DNA of 64,000 bases from Microbacterium terregens. GTDB lineage: Bacteria; Actinomycetota; Actinomycetes; Actinomycetales; Microbacteriaceae. The position numbers and the translations under genes were made by a program. Under the pieces are notes generated by a model, which saw only the letters and a list, made by a program, of their open reading frames with translations, did no database searches and was not told the DNA's origin. Positions 48,365 through 56,865 of this stretch are shown piece by piece (positions within the stretch are counted from its first letter, which is position 1; each line of letters begins with the position of its first letter). The stretch lies in assembly GCF_039534975.1 (NCBI RefSeq), contig NZ_BAAAWH010000001.1:2976001-3040000 (forward strand), given 5' to 3'.

Positions 48365-49432
48365 TCATTGTCCACCCGGGAGGGCCGGTCGGACCCAGCG
48401 CCAGTCATCTCTGGGCCGGATCCACTGTTCTCGTCCGTCTTTGGTCTCCCGGGCGGCGTCGGTGAGCCAGATGGTGGAGTCGGGTCCCCAGCCGCCGATC
48501 ACGGATCCGTACTCCGCGTCGACTTCGATCAGCTGCGTGGCCGCCGAGAGGTACCCGAGCGTGGTGAGGTGCACGGCGTCCCACCGCTCGGAGACGCGCT
48601 GCCAGTCCGGGATCAGCCACCTCGCGTCACAACCGGTGACACGGAACCAGTCGTGCCGACGGGACGCGGTGACCTCCATCGGGTATTCCCGGCAGAGGTC
48701 GGCCCAGTCTTCGGGCGACCGGATCTCGAGCGTCTTCCCCACCCCGCGCACCGGAATGACCGTGGCGTTCTCCCAGCCGAGGGAGTCCTCCACCAACTCG
48801 AGCGCGTCCCGGACGCTGCCCCGTGTGGTCAACAGCGCCTGCGGCACGGACCACCAGGTCCCCGACACGTTCGCGTGCGGATCGGCGGGACGTTCACGTG
48901 CTGCGTGGGCCTCATCCTCCCGCTGGGCGCGTGTCCACTCCGCCAGGACGACGGCGGGGGCGGAATCCAGCGGTGCCGCGTCGCTGAGTGGACGCCAGTC
49001 CACCGCCCACTGCGCCGTTGCTCGGGCGGCGCTGAGCTCAGGGATCGCGGTGACCAGGCGTGCGGCGACCCGTCGCAGGGCGCCGCGCACCGCCGGGAGC
49101 GCAGCGACCACGTCCTCACCGTCGGGCTCCTGCCAGTACCGAGCGAGGTCGACCGACGCCTGCAACGAGTCCCGCACGATGTCCACGCGGATCGCGGTCA
49201 GGTCGACGCCGTCGATCAGCGCCGCGACCTCGTCGGCGGTGTATGTCGGATCCGCTTCGCGGTCGGACGCGTCCCCGCCGAATAGGCGAAGGAGAACTCC
49301 CGGGTTCGGATCCTGCTCGCGCCCGAGCCAGAACGCTGCGGAGCGCACCGCCTCATCCGTGCGCGCCACATACTCCAGACACATCCGACGGCCGCGCGTG
49401 CCGCGCACAAGAGCATCAGTGAGATCGATCAT
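48365..49432 (-). CDS. Uncharacterised 355-aa protein
   Basis: Soluble protein without signal or membrane segments. It is rich in Trp (WRPL, ARYWQEP, GTWWSVPQ, WENATVIPV, DWFRV, IPDWQRV, DWRWVRP) and Asp/Glu. The last third alternates hydrophobic strands and turns (AVHLTTLGYLSAATQLIEV, SVIGGWGPDSTIWL), suggesting a beta-rich enzyme or binding domain with an alpha-helical front half. I do not recognise the family. The ATG has no clear ribosome site. Upstream about 180 bases are empty. Confidence 0.6.
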   Translation of the reverse strand: MIDLTDALVRGTRGRRMCLEYVARTDEAVRSAAFWLGREQDPNPGVLLRLFGGDASDREADPTYTADEVAALIDGVDLTAIRVDIVRDSLQASVDLARYWQEPDGEDVVAALPAVRGALRRVAARLVTAIPELSAARATAQWAVDWRPLSDAAPLDSAPAVVLAEWTRAQREDEAHAARERPADPHANVSGTWWSVPQALLTTRGSVRDALELVEDSLGWENATVIPVRGVGKTLEIRSPEDWADLCREYPMEVTASRRHDWFRVTGCDARWLIPDWQRVSERWDAVHLTTLGYLSAATQLIEVDAEYGSVIGGWGPDSTIWLTDAARETKDGREQWIRPRDDWRWVRPALPGGQ

Positions 49433-49613
49433 CAGCCCACCCTGCCCGACAATCGCCCGATGCCTCCCAGCCGGAGTCCACTCGCACCGGCAGAGCGGTC
49501 GGTGGGCTCAGGCCGCGTCGCGGTGGCGACCGCCCTATCTGTGAGCCGCCAGGCGCGCGGCGACCGGAACCGCGCCTCAGCAAACGAACGAACGCGCAGC
49601 CGCCTCGACGACC

Positions 49614-50369
49614 TCAATCACTCCCGATCGACCGGTCCGCATCGAGGGCTTCGCGCGCTGCGCGGCGTCCCTCGTCGATCAAGTGCGGCACGTCAGCCAT
49701 GGACCACTGCGCGAGACCCTGCATCTCGGGCTGTATCAGGACGATGGAGCGGTCCGCCGCAAGCTCGGCGCCGCTGGAGGCGACCCGCATCATGCGGACG
49801 TTCTCCCACTTGGCGTGCAGGCGCACCACGATGAGCGTCGAAGCGCCCAACTGACGCGTTGCACGGATGGGCACGTTGTCAGTCATACCTCCGTCCATGA
49901 GCACCTGGCCTCCTCGACGGACGGGCGGTAACAACCCGGGCACGGCGATCGTCGCGCGGAGGGCGATGTCCAAGGGGCCTCTGTCGATCACCACGGCTCG
50001 GCGGGTTCGCAGGTCGGTGGCGACGGCGGCGAACCGTCGCGGAAGATCCTCGATGACCGGGTCATCACCGAGGGTGCGACGGATGGCGTCCGTCAGCGCG
50101 CTGGAATCGAGCAATCCCAGCCGCGGGCTCAGCGACATCCGGGCGATCGAGCTCCATCGGAACGCGAGGGCGGCTCGTTCGATCGCCTCCTGCGGAACGT
50201 CGGCCGCGTATGCCGCGGCGACCAGAGCTCCCGAGCTCGTGCCCGCGACGATGCCGGGCCGGATGCCGCGTTCCCTCAGTTCCTGCAGGACGCCCACATG
50301 CGCCGCGCCATACGCGCCGCCGCCGCTGAGCGTCAACCCCAGCGAGCTGTCATCTCCCCCGATCGCCAT
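49614..50369 (-). CDS. Patatin-like phospholipase
   Basis: Ser-Asp dyad lipid acyl hydrolase of 251 aa. The oxyanion loop is LSGGGAYGAAHVGVL, the nucleophile elbow is GTSSG, and the catalytic Asp is in MDGGMTDNVP. The start is chosen at the ATG at 50369. A frame extension to 50411 would run through the relic of a permease gene in another frame and lacks a ribosome site. Single-gene unit, lipid substrate unknown. Confidence 0.85.
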   Translation of the reverse strand: MAIGGDDSSLGLTLSGGGAYGAAHVGVLQELRERGIRPGIVAGTSSGALVAAAYAADVPQEAIERAALAFRWSSIARMSLSPRLGLLDSSALTDAIRRTLGDDPVIEDLPRRFAAVATDLRTRRAVVIDRGPLDIALRATIAVPGLLPPVRRGGQVLMDGGMTDNVPIRATRQLGASTLIVVRLHAKWENVRMMRVASSGAELAADRSIVLIQPEMQGLAQWSMADVPHLIDEGRRAAREALDADRSIGSD

Positions 50370-50505
50370 CGGCTGCCCGTGTGCGGCCGCGGATCCGCTT
50401 CCACACGACATCGAGGAGGACGACCACGACAGTGATGACGACCAGTGCGACCGCGGTCTTCGGCTCGTTCACGAGGGTCGTGGTCGGGAAGACGACGACT
50501 GTTCC
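50350..50505 (-). pseudogene. Relic C-terminus of an APC permease
   Basis: A 51-codon fragment without a start reads VVVFPTTTLVNEPKTA and VALVVITVVVVLLDVVWKR before a TGA. It matches the end of the permease encoded at 44358-45707 (TTLVNEPKTAVALVVI identical over 16 residues, then the helix and WKR). Upstream codons stop resembling the permease. The fragment overlaps the 5' end of the patatin gene in another frame. Confidence 0.8.
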
Positions 50506-50532
50506 GGATGTCGCGGATTCACGGCCTGCCGA

Positions 50533-50934
50533 CTACTCGACATCGCGCATCTCACGTCCGTGGACGATCAGCGCGAAGATGACCAACACGTCGATCGCGA
50601 TGACGATCAGCGACCACAACGGCTGGGCGGGAACGAGCAGCAGCTGCCCGACGGCACTGAGAATCGCCAAGATGATGGCGACCACGCGCGCCCACGTCTG
50701 GCCGGCGAACAGCGCCAGCGCGGTCAGCACGAGAAGCAAGCCGATGACGATGTTCCACCACCCCCACCCCGCCACATCGAGCAGCCAGAGAGATCCCTCG
50801 GCGACCACGTAATAGGCGTTCGGTCCGATCACCGCGACCAGCCCTTGGATGACACTGAAGATTCCACTGACCATGAGGATCACCCCGGCGAAGACGATCC
50901 ACCCGGTCCACCCCGTCGACTTGACTGTGCTCAT
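50533..50934 (-). CDS. DUF7144 family membrane protein
   Basis: Four-helix membrane protein of 133 aa. The first helix is WIVFAGVILMVSGIFSVIQGLVAV, and the conserved pattern WLLDVAGWGWWNIVIGLLLVLTALAL, then GQTWARVVAIILAILSAVGQL, follows the DUF7144 family. ATG at 50934 is behind AAAGGGG at eight bases. A longer frame upstream has no such site. Function unknown. Confidence 0.8.
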   Translation of the reverse strand: MSTVKSTGWTGWIVFAGVILMVSGIFSVIQGLVAVIGPNAYYVVAEGSLWLLDVAGWGWWNIVIGLLLVLTALALFAGQTWARVVAIILAILSAVGQLLLVPAQPLWSLIVIAIDVLVIFALIVHGREMRDVE

Positions 50935-51102
50935 CTCGACATCCCCTTTCAGACGCCCCAGTTCGACTGTTCGCTCCACCCCGGAGCGTCGATACGACGC
51001 ATTGCACCGCAGGCTATGGCCGGGCAGTCCTGATGCGCATCACCCGCAATTAGTGATAATCGAGAGCCGCTCCGTGGCACGGATTCGGCACAGTCCGGCT
51101 CG

Positions 51103-51732
51103 TCAGTGGGTGCGGCGTTCCTGCGCGGCTCGACGACTGGCGACGTAGCGTCGCATCTTTTCATCGGTGCCGCAGTCCTCCATGCTGCACCAGCGTCGAG
51201 TGCGGTTGCGGCTTTCGTCGACGAAGAGATAGCGGCATCCCCCGCATTGCTTGACACGGTCAAGCGGACCGGCGAGCAGCAGGTGGATCGCCGCATGGAC
51301 CACGGGCCACAAAGGACGTGCGAGAGATCGGTCCTCGCCCCAGGTCCAGGCGAAGACGGCGCCGGCTTGCAGTCGTGCGGCGCGAAGCGCCTCTGATTCG
51401 TCGTCGCGAAGTCTGCCCAGCACCGCATCGCCGGCCTCGCGGCCATCCGCGATTGTGCGGAACACCTCGTCGAGATCATCTCGAATGCGGCGCGATCGGG
51501 CGAACACGGCATGCGAGGTGTGCGGATCGTCATGCGCGCCGCGGCGAAGCTCGACTGCCGCCTTCTCCGAGACGACTCCTGCGTATACGGCCCAGGACAC
51601 CAGGCCGCCATACCCGGCGAGAAGGTCGTCGCCGGGCGCCCCGTCCGGCGGGCCGCTGCGTGTGTTCACGAAGTCCAGTGCCAGGTCGCCACCGACCAGA
51701 CGCATTCTGGCGACGTCGTCCGATGCGTTCAT
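51103..51732 (-). CDS. CGNR zinc-finger (ABATE) transcriptional regulator
   Basis: Protein of 209 aa. An N-terminal ABATE domain (VGGDLALDFVNTR) and a central helical part are followed by the C-terminal CGNR-type zinc finger, here QCGGCRYLFVDESRNRTRRWC with a fourth Cys in MEDCG. Members are stress- or development-related DNA-binding regulators. ATG at 51732 has AGGAG seven bases upstream. A perfect 12-bp palindrome lies 39-72 bases before the start, between it and the divergent small gene, and is the likely operator. Confidence 0.85.
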   Translation of the reverse strand: MNASDDVARMRLVGGDLALDFVNTRSGPPDGAPGDDLLAGYGGLVSWAVYAGVVSEKAAVELRRGAHDDPHTSHAVFARSRRIRDDLDEVFRTIADGREAGDAVLGRLRDDESEALRAARLQAGAVFAWTWGEDRSLARPLWPVVHAAIHLLLAGPLDRVKQCGGCRYLFVDESRNRTRRWCSMEDCGTDEKMRRYVASRRAAQERRTH

Positions 51733-51770
51733 CTGCACTCTCCTCGCAGCAATGTCGGAGGCCCTCCGTA

Positions 51771-51804
51771 ATGTTTCCATCATAAGACGTTTTGATGGAA
51801 ACAT
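51771..51804. promoter_or_regulatory. Divergent operator, 12-bp inverted repeat
   Basis: ATGTTTCCATCA (51771-51782) and TGATGGAAACAT (51793-51804) are perfect inverted arms around a ten-base spacer. The element is AT-rich in GC-rich surroundings and lies between the CGNR regulator and a divergent small frame, so it is probably the regulator's own site. Confidence 0.7.
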
Positions 51805-51824
51805 CGAAGTGGAAGGAGTTCGCG

Positions 51825-51998
51825 ATGGACAATCTCGCTGGTCTGGGCGCCGCGGTCGCGGCCATGTCGAGCGATGACGGACACCGATACGAGGGCTGCG
51901 TCATGCTCAGTGCGCTTCCGGACGCACCGACCATCGATCGGCCGACACTCGTCGAACGGATCCGCCGCCTCCGGCGACGAGGACCTCGGGTTCACTAG
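51825..51998 (+). CDS. Short divergent frame, 57 aa, possibly truncated
   Basis: ATG with GGAAGGAG six bases ahead, one of the best ribosome sites in the window. The product starts MDNLAGLGAAVAAMSSDDG and ends in Arg-rich residues that look like out-of-frame sequence. The first 40 residues look like real protein and the tail does not, so it may be the 5' end of a broken gene regulated by the CGNR protein. No family is recognised. Confidence 0.45.
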   Translation: MDNLAGLGAAVAAMSSDDGHRYEGCVMLSALPDAPTIDRPTLVERIRRLRRRGPRVH

Positions 51999-52207
51999 CG
52001 CATCGATCGCGAGGCACAGCTCGGCGGCAGCGATGCTTTCATCGCGGTGGGCATAGGTCGTTGCGGCCGGGATGGCGAACGGCGGACTCATCATGGCCGC
52101 CCACGCACTGCCAGTATTACGACACCGCGGCCTGCTAGACCGACCGCTTGGAGCCGGCCCGAAGGAGGCGCCCCGGCGCACCGGGAACACAAGAGGATGA
52201 TGGATCC
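51999..52207. other. Gap after the short frame, possible gene remains
   Basis: No intact gene. On the plus strand a fragment around 52060-52190 (VAAGMANGGLIMAAHALPV) reads like a protein end in a different frame. It might be the decayed 3' part of the gene starting at 51825, but this is uncertain. Confidence 0.3.
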
Positions 52208-52645
52208 ATGCCTGCTGCCCACCGTCCCGGCCTTCGGGTCGGCTCGGGAATCACGATCCCCGAGTCCGAGCTGTCCTGGCGGTTCTCGCGGTCGTCGGGC
52301 CCGGGCGGGCAGAGCGTGAACACGGCCGACTCCCGAGCGGAACTCGTATGGGATGCTGCGCGCTCAGCCGTCCTCTCGCCGATCCAGCGCGAGCGATTGC
52401 TTGAGAATCTGAGCGGGCGTCTTGTCGACGGCGTGCTGAGGATCACCGCATCCGAGCACCGCGCACAGTTGCGTAACAGAGACGCCGCCCGCGCCCGGCT
52501 GGTCGCTGTGGTGGGCGACGCTCTACGGCCGCCGTCGCCATCACGACGACCGACGACCCCGAGCCGGGGCGCGAAGGAACGGCGTCTGAAATCGAAGAAG
52601 CAGCGCACCGACCTCAAGCGGCTGCGCCGACCGCCCCACGACTGA
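52208..52645 (+). CDS. arfB: Alternative ribosome-rescue factor ArfB
   Basis: Release-factor-like peptidyl-tRNA hydrolase of 145 aa that frees stalled ribosomes. The catalytic GGQ is in SRSSGPGGQSVNTADSR. The C-terminal tail is basic (GAKERRLKSKKQRTDLKRLR), as needed to enter the empty mRNA channel. The ATG has GAGG at a long eleven-base spacing. It stands alone on the plus strand, convergent with the DUF4062 gene by 14 bases. Confidence 0.9.
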   Translation: MPAAHRPGLRVGSGITIPESELSWRFSRSSGPGGQSVNTADSRAELVWDAARSAVLSPIQRERLLENLSGRLVDGVLRITASEHRAQLRNRDAARARLVAVVGDALRPPSPSRRPTTPSRGAKERRLKSKKQRTDLKRLRRPPHD

Positions 52646-52659
52646 TTCGCACCCGCTCC

Positions 52660-55281
52660 CTACGGCCCCTCGGACGTGCTCGAAGCGCCGGTGGCGACCA
52701 CTCCCTTCTCAGGGGCGAGCGCGATCTCCAGCACGGCTTGTCGCGGCATCCGACGGCCCACGACGCGCGCTGCCTCGAACTCCGCGGACCGGTCGGTGGC
52801 AAGGACGGCGTCGACGAACGCCTGGTAGGTCACGTACGAGCGCTGCTCGCGCAGACCCGTGCGGGCGCGCACCGCTTCGGCGGCGCCGAGAAGGACACCA
52901 GCGCGCTCGACGTCGCCGACCACGGCGGCTGATCCGGCGAGGCCTTCGAGCGCGTACGCATCGCCATCCTCGTTGCGCAGGCGCAGCGAGAGTTCCAGCG
53001 CTCGAGTGAACAGCGCGGGTTGCGGTTCGCCGGCCGCGATCCGCGCCCACCCGATCTGATTGAGTGCGATGCGCTCAGCGAACTCGTCGCCCGCGCCTTC
53101 CGCGAGCTTTCTCGCGCGCTCGAAGCACTCGACGGCTCCCGCGTCATCGCCACGGAAGTGCAGGATGCGCCCGAGCACGCTCTCGAACAGCGAGTGGAAG
53201 GTCGCGTCGTGTCGAACGGCGTCCGACGCGAGCGCCGAGCGCTGCCGCTGCTCTGCGAGGGCGAGGTCGGCGGGGGTGGCTGACATGTACGTGAGCGACG
53301 CGATGCTCAGGGCCAACCCCACGCTGAACTCGTCGCCGTCCGCGCGGAACAGCGCGATGGCATGCTCCATACGCTCGGTGCTGATCTGCGAATCGGGCTG
53401 CCAGATCGCGACCCATGACGAGAAGGCGAGCGCGATCGCCCGGGAACGGGGTGACAGCTCCTGGCCGGATTCCAGGACAGCCTCCATCCAAGCCTTCACC
53501 TCGGGCAGCAGGTTCCGGATCCACCAGTAGAGGAACAGGCGCCACACCACGTCCGCGACGACGTCGGCCTCTCCGACGGCGATCAGGTGGCGGCATCCGG
53601 CGCGGAGGTCGTCACGTTCCGCCTCCAGCCGGTCGACTGCGGCGGACTGCGTCGCGCCACGGAGCCGCAGCTCGGTATGGGTCGCGAGCCGGGCGTAGTA
53701 CTCGGCGTGTGCGCGGCGCACGGTCGCGGCATCCGGGTCGAGCTCGAAGCGGGCGGCTGCGATCTCGCGCACTGGGACGAGCATCGAAAAGAGCGGCAGG
53801 GCGTGCTCGTCGCGCTGCCGCAGCAGGCTGCCGTCGACGAGCTCGAGGAGGGTGTCTAGCAGGTCGGTGACCCACGGTTCACCGGCGGTGACGGCCTCGA
53901 CCGCGTCGAGGCTGAAGGTTCCGGAAAACACCCCGAGCCGCTCGAAGAGCGCGCGCGCGTCGGAGCTGAGCAGGTCGATGCTCCACTGGACGGTGGCCTG
54001 GATCGTACGCTGGCGCTCGGGCACGTCCCGGGCCGCGGTGACGAGCAGGGACAGCATCCGGTCGAGCCGCTGGAGCATGGCCGCGGGGGTGAGGACGCGG
54101 ATGCGGGCGGCGGCGAGTTCGATCGCGAGAGGGACGCCCTCAAGCGCCCGACAGATGCGGGCGACAGCCTCGGCGTTGTCATCGGTCACGTCGAACCTGG
54201 GGTCCGCGGCCCGCGCGCGATCGCGGAACAACATCACGGCAGGAGCCTCGAGGATCACCCGGGTCGATGTCTGCGAGGGCTCCGCGGGCAGACCGAGTGG
54301 TTCCACGTCGAAGACCTGCTCGCCGCGCACCCGAAGGCGCACGCGGCTGGTCACGAGGAAGGTCGCGCCGGGCAGATCGGTCAGGAGCGCGACGACGTCG
54401 GCGGCGGCGGCGACGAGCTGCTCGAAGTTGTCCAGCACGATCAGGTCTCGTCGTCCGGCTCGCGCGATCCCCAGCTGCTCGCTCAGCGGCGCATCGCCCG
54501 AGTCGCGCACCCCGAGCGCCCGTGCGATCGCACCCAGCACCTCGTCGGGATCGCGCACCTGCGCCAGCGAAACGAACGTCACCCGGTCGAAGCGTTCGCC
54601 GGCGTTGTGGGCGACCTCGATCGCGAGGCGGCTCTTGCCGATCCCGCCGGGGCCCACGAGCGTGACGAGCCGTCTGGCGTCGTCGCGGACCCAGGCGAGC
54701 AGCGTCGCGAGGTCGCGCTCGCGACCGATCGCGTTCGAATAGGGCGCAGGCAGGTACCCGGCCGGGATCGCGTCGGCGGAGTGTGCCGAGGCGCCGCGCG
54801 ACGTGTCGAAACGTTCGGCGAGCAGCGTCGCGAGGTCGGCTGTCACGAGCTCGGCGAGCTCTTCTGCCGTCGAGAACGGCGTGTACGACGCCGTATCGTC
54901 ACTGCGCACTCTTTCCATCAGCTCGGCGAGCCGCGCCTCACGCTCGGCGGGCTGCTTCACGTAGATGAGCCTCGGCATCTCACGTGGCGCGAGGACGTAC
55001 TCGTCCTCCAGCCCCGACACCTCCTCGCCCGGCGCGATCCACCCGTACTGCTGCCAGTACACCCCGACGAACACGTCGCTCTGCTGGAGGTATGCACGGT
55101 AGAGCTGTCGCGGCGGGTGCGGCCGCGCACCGAGCTCGAACATCACCGGGGCGAGCCGCAGTCGTTCGATCGCGGCGCGCACGGCGCGGCGCTCCGGCTC
55201 CAGTTCTTTCAAGGTCGAGCTGACGAAGACCCGCAGGCGTTGATCCGGCGTGCGGATCACGGGGGCGCTCGCACGCTCCAT
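52660..55281 (-). CDS. DUF4062-STAND ATPase-TPR protein
   Basis: Large protein of 873 aa. The N-terminal DUF4062 domain (RVFVSSTLKELEPERRAV, about residues 16-100) is followed by an NB-ARC/AAA-type STAND ATPase with Walker A LVGPGGIGKS (Lys216), Walker B LIVLDNFEQL, GATFLVTSR and the GxP motif EGVPLAIELAAARI. A winged-helix-like segment and TPR-like helices fill residues 560-860. STAND proteins act as ligand-triggered switches in regulation or immunity. The DUF4062 part could be the effector, by inference. ATG at 55281 has GAGG eight bases ahead; a start 14 codons earlier is possible. Confidence 0.8.
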   Translation of the reverse strand: MERASAPVIRTPDQRLRVFVSSTLKELEPERRAVRAAIERLRLAPVMFELGARPHPPRQLYRAYLQQSDVFVGVYWQQYGWIAPGEEVSGLEDEYVLAPREMPRLIYVKQPAEREARLAELMERVRSDDTASYTPFSTAEELAELVTADLATLLAERFDTSRGASAHSADAIPAGYLPAPYSNAIGRERDLATLLAWVRDDARRLVTLVGPGGIGKSRLAIEVAHNAGERFDRVTFVSLAQVRDPDEVLGAIARALGVRDSGDAPLSEQLGIARAGRRDLIVLDNFEQLVAAAADVVALLTDLPGATFLVTSRVRLRVRGEQVFDVEPLGLPAEPSQTSTRVILEAPAVMLFRDRARAADPRFDVTDDNAEAVARICRALEGVPLAIELAAARIRVLTPAAMLQRLDRMLSLLVTAARDVPERQRTIQATVQWSIDLLSSDARALFERLGVFSGTFSLDAVEAVTAGEPWVTDLLDTLLELVDGSLLRQRDEHALPLFSMLVPVREIAAARFELDPDAATVRRAHAEYYARLATHTELRLRGATQSAAVDRLEAERDDLRAGCRHLIAVGEADVVADVVWRLFLYWWIRNLLPEVKAWMEAVLESGQELSPRSRAIALAFSSWVAIWQPDSQISTERMEHAIALFRADGDEFSVGLALSIASLTYMSATPADLALAEQRQRSALASDAVRHDATFHSLFESVLGRILHFRGDDAGAVECFERARKLAEGAGDEFAERIALNQIGWARIAAGEPQPALFTRALELSLRLRNEDGDAYALEGLAGSAAVVGDVERAGVLLGAAEAVRARTGLREQRSYVTYQAFVDAVLATDRSAEFEAARVVGRRMPRQAVLEIALAPEKGVVATGASSTSEGP

Positions 55282-55366
55282 CACGGCGACCTCGCGGGCG
55301 TCGCCGGGATGCCGTCGCATCGAGCCGCCATCCTGCCATTGTCCGGCCGCCGACGATCGTCGTCCA

Positions 55367-55403
55367 GCACCCCCAGAGCACAGCGGGCGACCTGCCGGGG
55401 TGC
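55367..55403 (-). terminator. Hairpin downstream of arsC
   Basis: GCACCCC (55367-55373) and GGGGTGC (55397-55403) pair around a 23-base loop that starts three bases past the arsC stop. Confidence 0.35.
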
Positions 55404-55405
55404 GG

Positions 55406-55822
55406 CTACGCGGCGCCGCGACCCGCGCGCATCTCCTCGATGAGCGCTTCGACGCGGCCGCGGATCTCGTCGCGGATCGGGCGCACGGCCTCGATGCCCT
55501 GACCGGCCGGGTCATCGAGCACCCAGTCCTCGTAGCGCTTGCCGGGGAAGATCGGGCACACGTCGCCGCAGCCCATCGTGATCACGACATCGGACTCCTT
55601 GACGGCGTCGACGGTGAGCACTTTCGGGGTGTTGCCGGCGATGTCGATGCCTTCTTCGGCCATCGCCTCGATCGCGACCGGGTTGATCTGATCCTTCGGC
55701 TCCGACCCGGCGGAGAGCACCTCGATGGCGTCGCCGCCGAGCGCGCGGAGATATCCGGCGGCCATCTGGGAGCGTCCCGCGTTGTGGACGCAGACGAACA
55801 GGACGGTGGGCTTTTCGATCAT
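55406..55822 (-). CDS. arsC: Arsenate reductase, LMW-phosphatase type
   Basis: Low-molecular-weight-phosphatase-fold arsenate reductase of 138 aa that reduces As(V) to As(III). The catalytic loop is VCVHNAGRSQ with Cys11 and Arg17. A second Cys pair (MGCGDVCPIFPG) matches the residues that shuttle the disulfide to the reductant, and the general-acid Asp lies in DDPAGQG. ATG has GAGG five bases upstream. A 16-bp ATAGA/TCTAT site is in its promoter. It lies downstream of the ArsR-ArsC fusion gene in the same direction. Confidence 0.94.
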   Translation of the reverse strand: MIEKPTVLFVCVHNAGRSQMAAGYLRALGGDAIEVLSAGSEPKDQINPVAIEAMAEEGIDIAGNTPKVLTVDAVKESDVVITMGCGDVCPIFPGKRYEDWVLDDPAGQGIEAVRPIRDEIRGRVEALIEEMRAGRGAA

Positions 55823-55849
55823 GGCCGCCTCGCTTTCTCACTCCAAAGC

Positions 55850-55865
55850 ATAGACCCGCATCTAT
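55850..55865 (-). promoter_or_regulatory. ArsR operator (class A) upstream of arsC
   Basis: ATAGACCCGCATCTAT has 5-bp arms ATAGA/TCTAT around six bases, 28 bases before the arsC start. It has the same form as the site over the fusion gene start. Confidence 0.6.
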
Positions 55866-55898
55866 TGATCGAGGGAAACAACACGTGAACGACGCACG

Positions 55899-56777
55899 TC
55901 AGACCAGTTCCACCAGGAGTGCACGAACGCGGGACTCGATGTCGTCGCGAATCTCCCGGACGGTCTCCAGCGGCTTGCCGACCGGGTCTTCGAGCTCCCA
56001 GTCCAGATATCGCCGCCCGGGGTAGACGGGGCAGGCGTCGCCGCATCCCATCGTGACCACGACATCGGCCGCGCGGACGGCTTCGTCGGTGAGGGGTTTC
56101 GGAAACTCTCCGCCGAGCGGGACACCGATCTCATCGAGCGCGGTCACGATGTTGGCGCGCACTGCACTTGCGGGTGCGGAGCCGGCCGTGCGAACCAGCA
56201 CGCGGTCTCCGGCGAGCTGCCGGAGGATCCCGGCCGCCAGCTGGGATCGGCCGGCGTTCTGGACGCACACGAACAGCACCTCGGGAACTGTTCGGCGGGG
56301 CCCCTGCGCCCTGCCCAGTGCGTCGAGGCGCACCGTGGCGAATGCGGCCGTCCGCGAGCCGATCAGTGCGGTCGGGTCGCCGGCCGACAACAGGATGTGG
56401 CTCTCCCGCACGTAGCGTTCGACGGTTTCGCGGCTGAAGGCGCCGCGGTAGCGTTCGGCGAGGTCCTCGACGATGCGGGGCACGTCGGGTCCCGTCTCTG
56501 GTCCTGCGTCGTCCCCGAGGAGAGCCTCGACGCGGTCGGCGTTGCGCGGGTCCAGCGAATACCAGACCCTGCGCCCCTCGGGGCGGCGCACGACGACGCC
56601 GTCCGCCAGGAGCGCCTTCATGTGGTGGCTGACCGTCGGCTGACGCAGCCCCAGCGTCTCTGCGAGGCGCCCGACCAGAGCGCGACCGTCGGGCGCGTCG
56701 CGGATCAACGTCACGATCCGCGCACGAGTCGGATCACCGAGGACCCTCAGCTGCCGCGAACCCCCGCCGCTACTCAT
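55899..56777 (-). CDS. ArsR repressor fused to arsenate reductase
   Basis: Two-function protein of 292 aa. Residues 8-80 are an ArsR winged helix (VLGDPTRARIV, LRQPTVSHHMKALL). A three-helix segment (98-150) follows, and from 165 on it is an LMW-phosphatase arsenate reductase with FVCVQNAGRSQ (Cys171) and MGCGDACPVYPG. The ArsR part lacks the usual Cys pair in the recognition helix, so arsenite sensing may use the reductase Cys or another site. ATG at 56777 sits in the operator CATAGACCGCAGTCTATG, whose TAGACT also serves as -10 box, so the mRNA is probably leaderless and autorepressed. Confidence 0.9.
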   Translation of the reverse strand: MSSGGGSRQLRVLGDPTRARIVTLIRDAPDGRALVGRLAETLGLRQPTVSHHMKALLADGVVVRRPEGRRVWYSLDPRNADRVEALLGDDAGPETGPDVPRIVEDLAERYRGAFSRETVERYVRESHILLSAGDPTALIGSRTAAFATVRLDALGRAQGPRRTVPEVLFVCVQNAGRSQLAAGILRQLAGDRVLVRTAGSAPASAVRANIVTALDEIGVPLGGEFPKPLTDEAVRAADVVVTMGCGDACPVYPGRRYLDWELEDPVGKPLETVREIRDDIESRVRALLVELV

Positions 56778-56792
56778 AGACCGCAGTCTATG
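56775..56792 (-). promoter_or_regulatory. ArsR operator (class A) over the fusion gene start
   Basis: CATAGACCGCAGTCTATG has perfect 7-bp arms around four bases. It overlaps the start codon and contains the -10 box TAGACT, seven bases before the ATG. Confidence 0.7.
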
Positions 56793-56865
56793 CGCCGACG
56801 CGGGAGAGCCGGCGTGTCAGCGGGGACTCAGCCCGAACCGTTCACGGCGCTCCAGCGTCCGGGCG

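Noticed and set aside
50370..50411. N-terminal extension of the patatin protein
   Set aside because: The extra codons overlap the permease relic, have no ribosome site and do not resemble the family N-terminus.
55351..55362. CGACGATCGTCG palindrome upstream of the DUF4062 gene
   Set aside because: Perfect but short, and built from dinucleotides common in this genome. No second copy was noticed.
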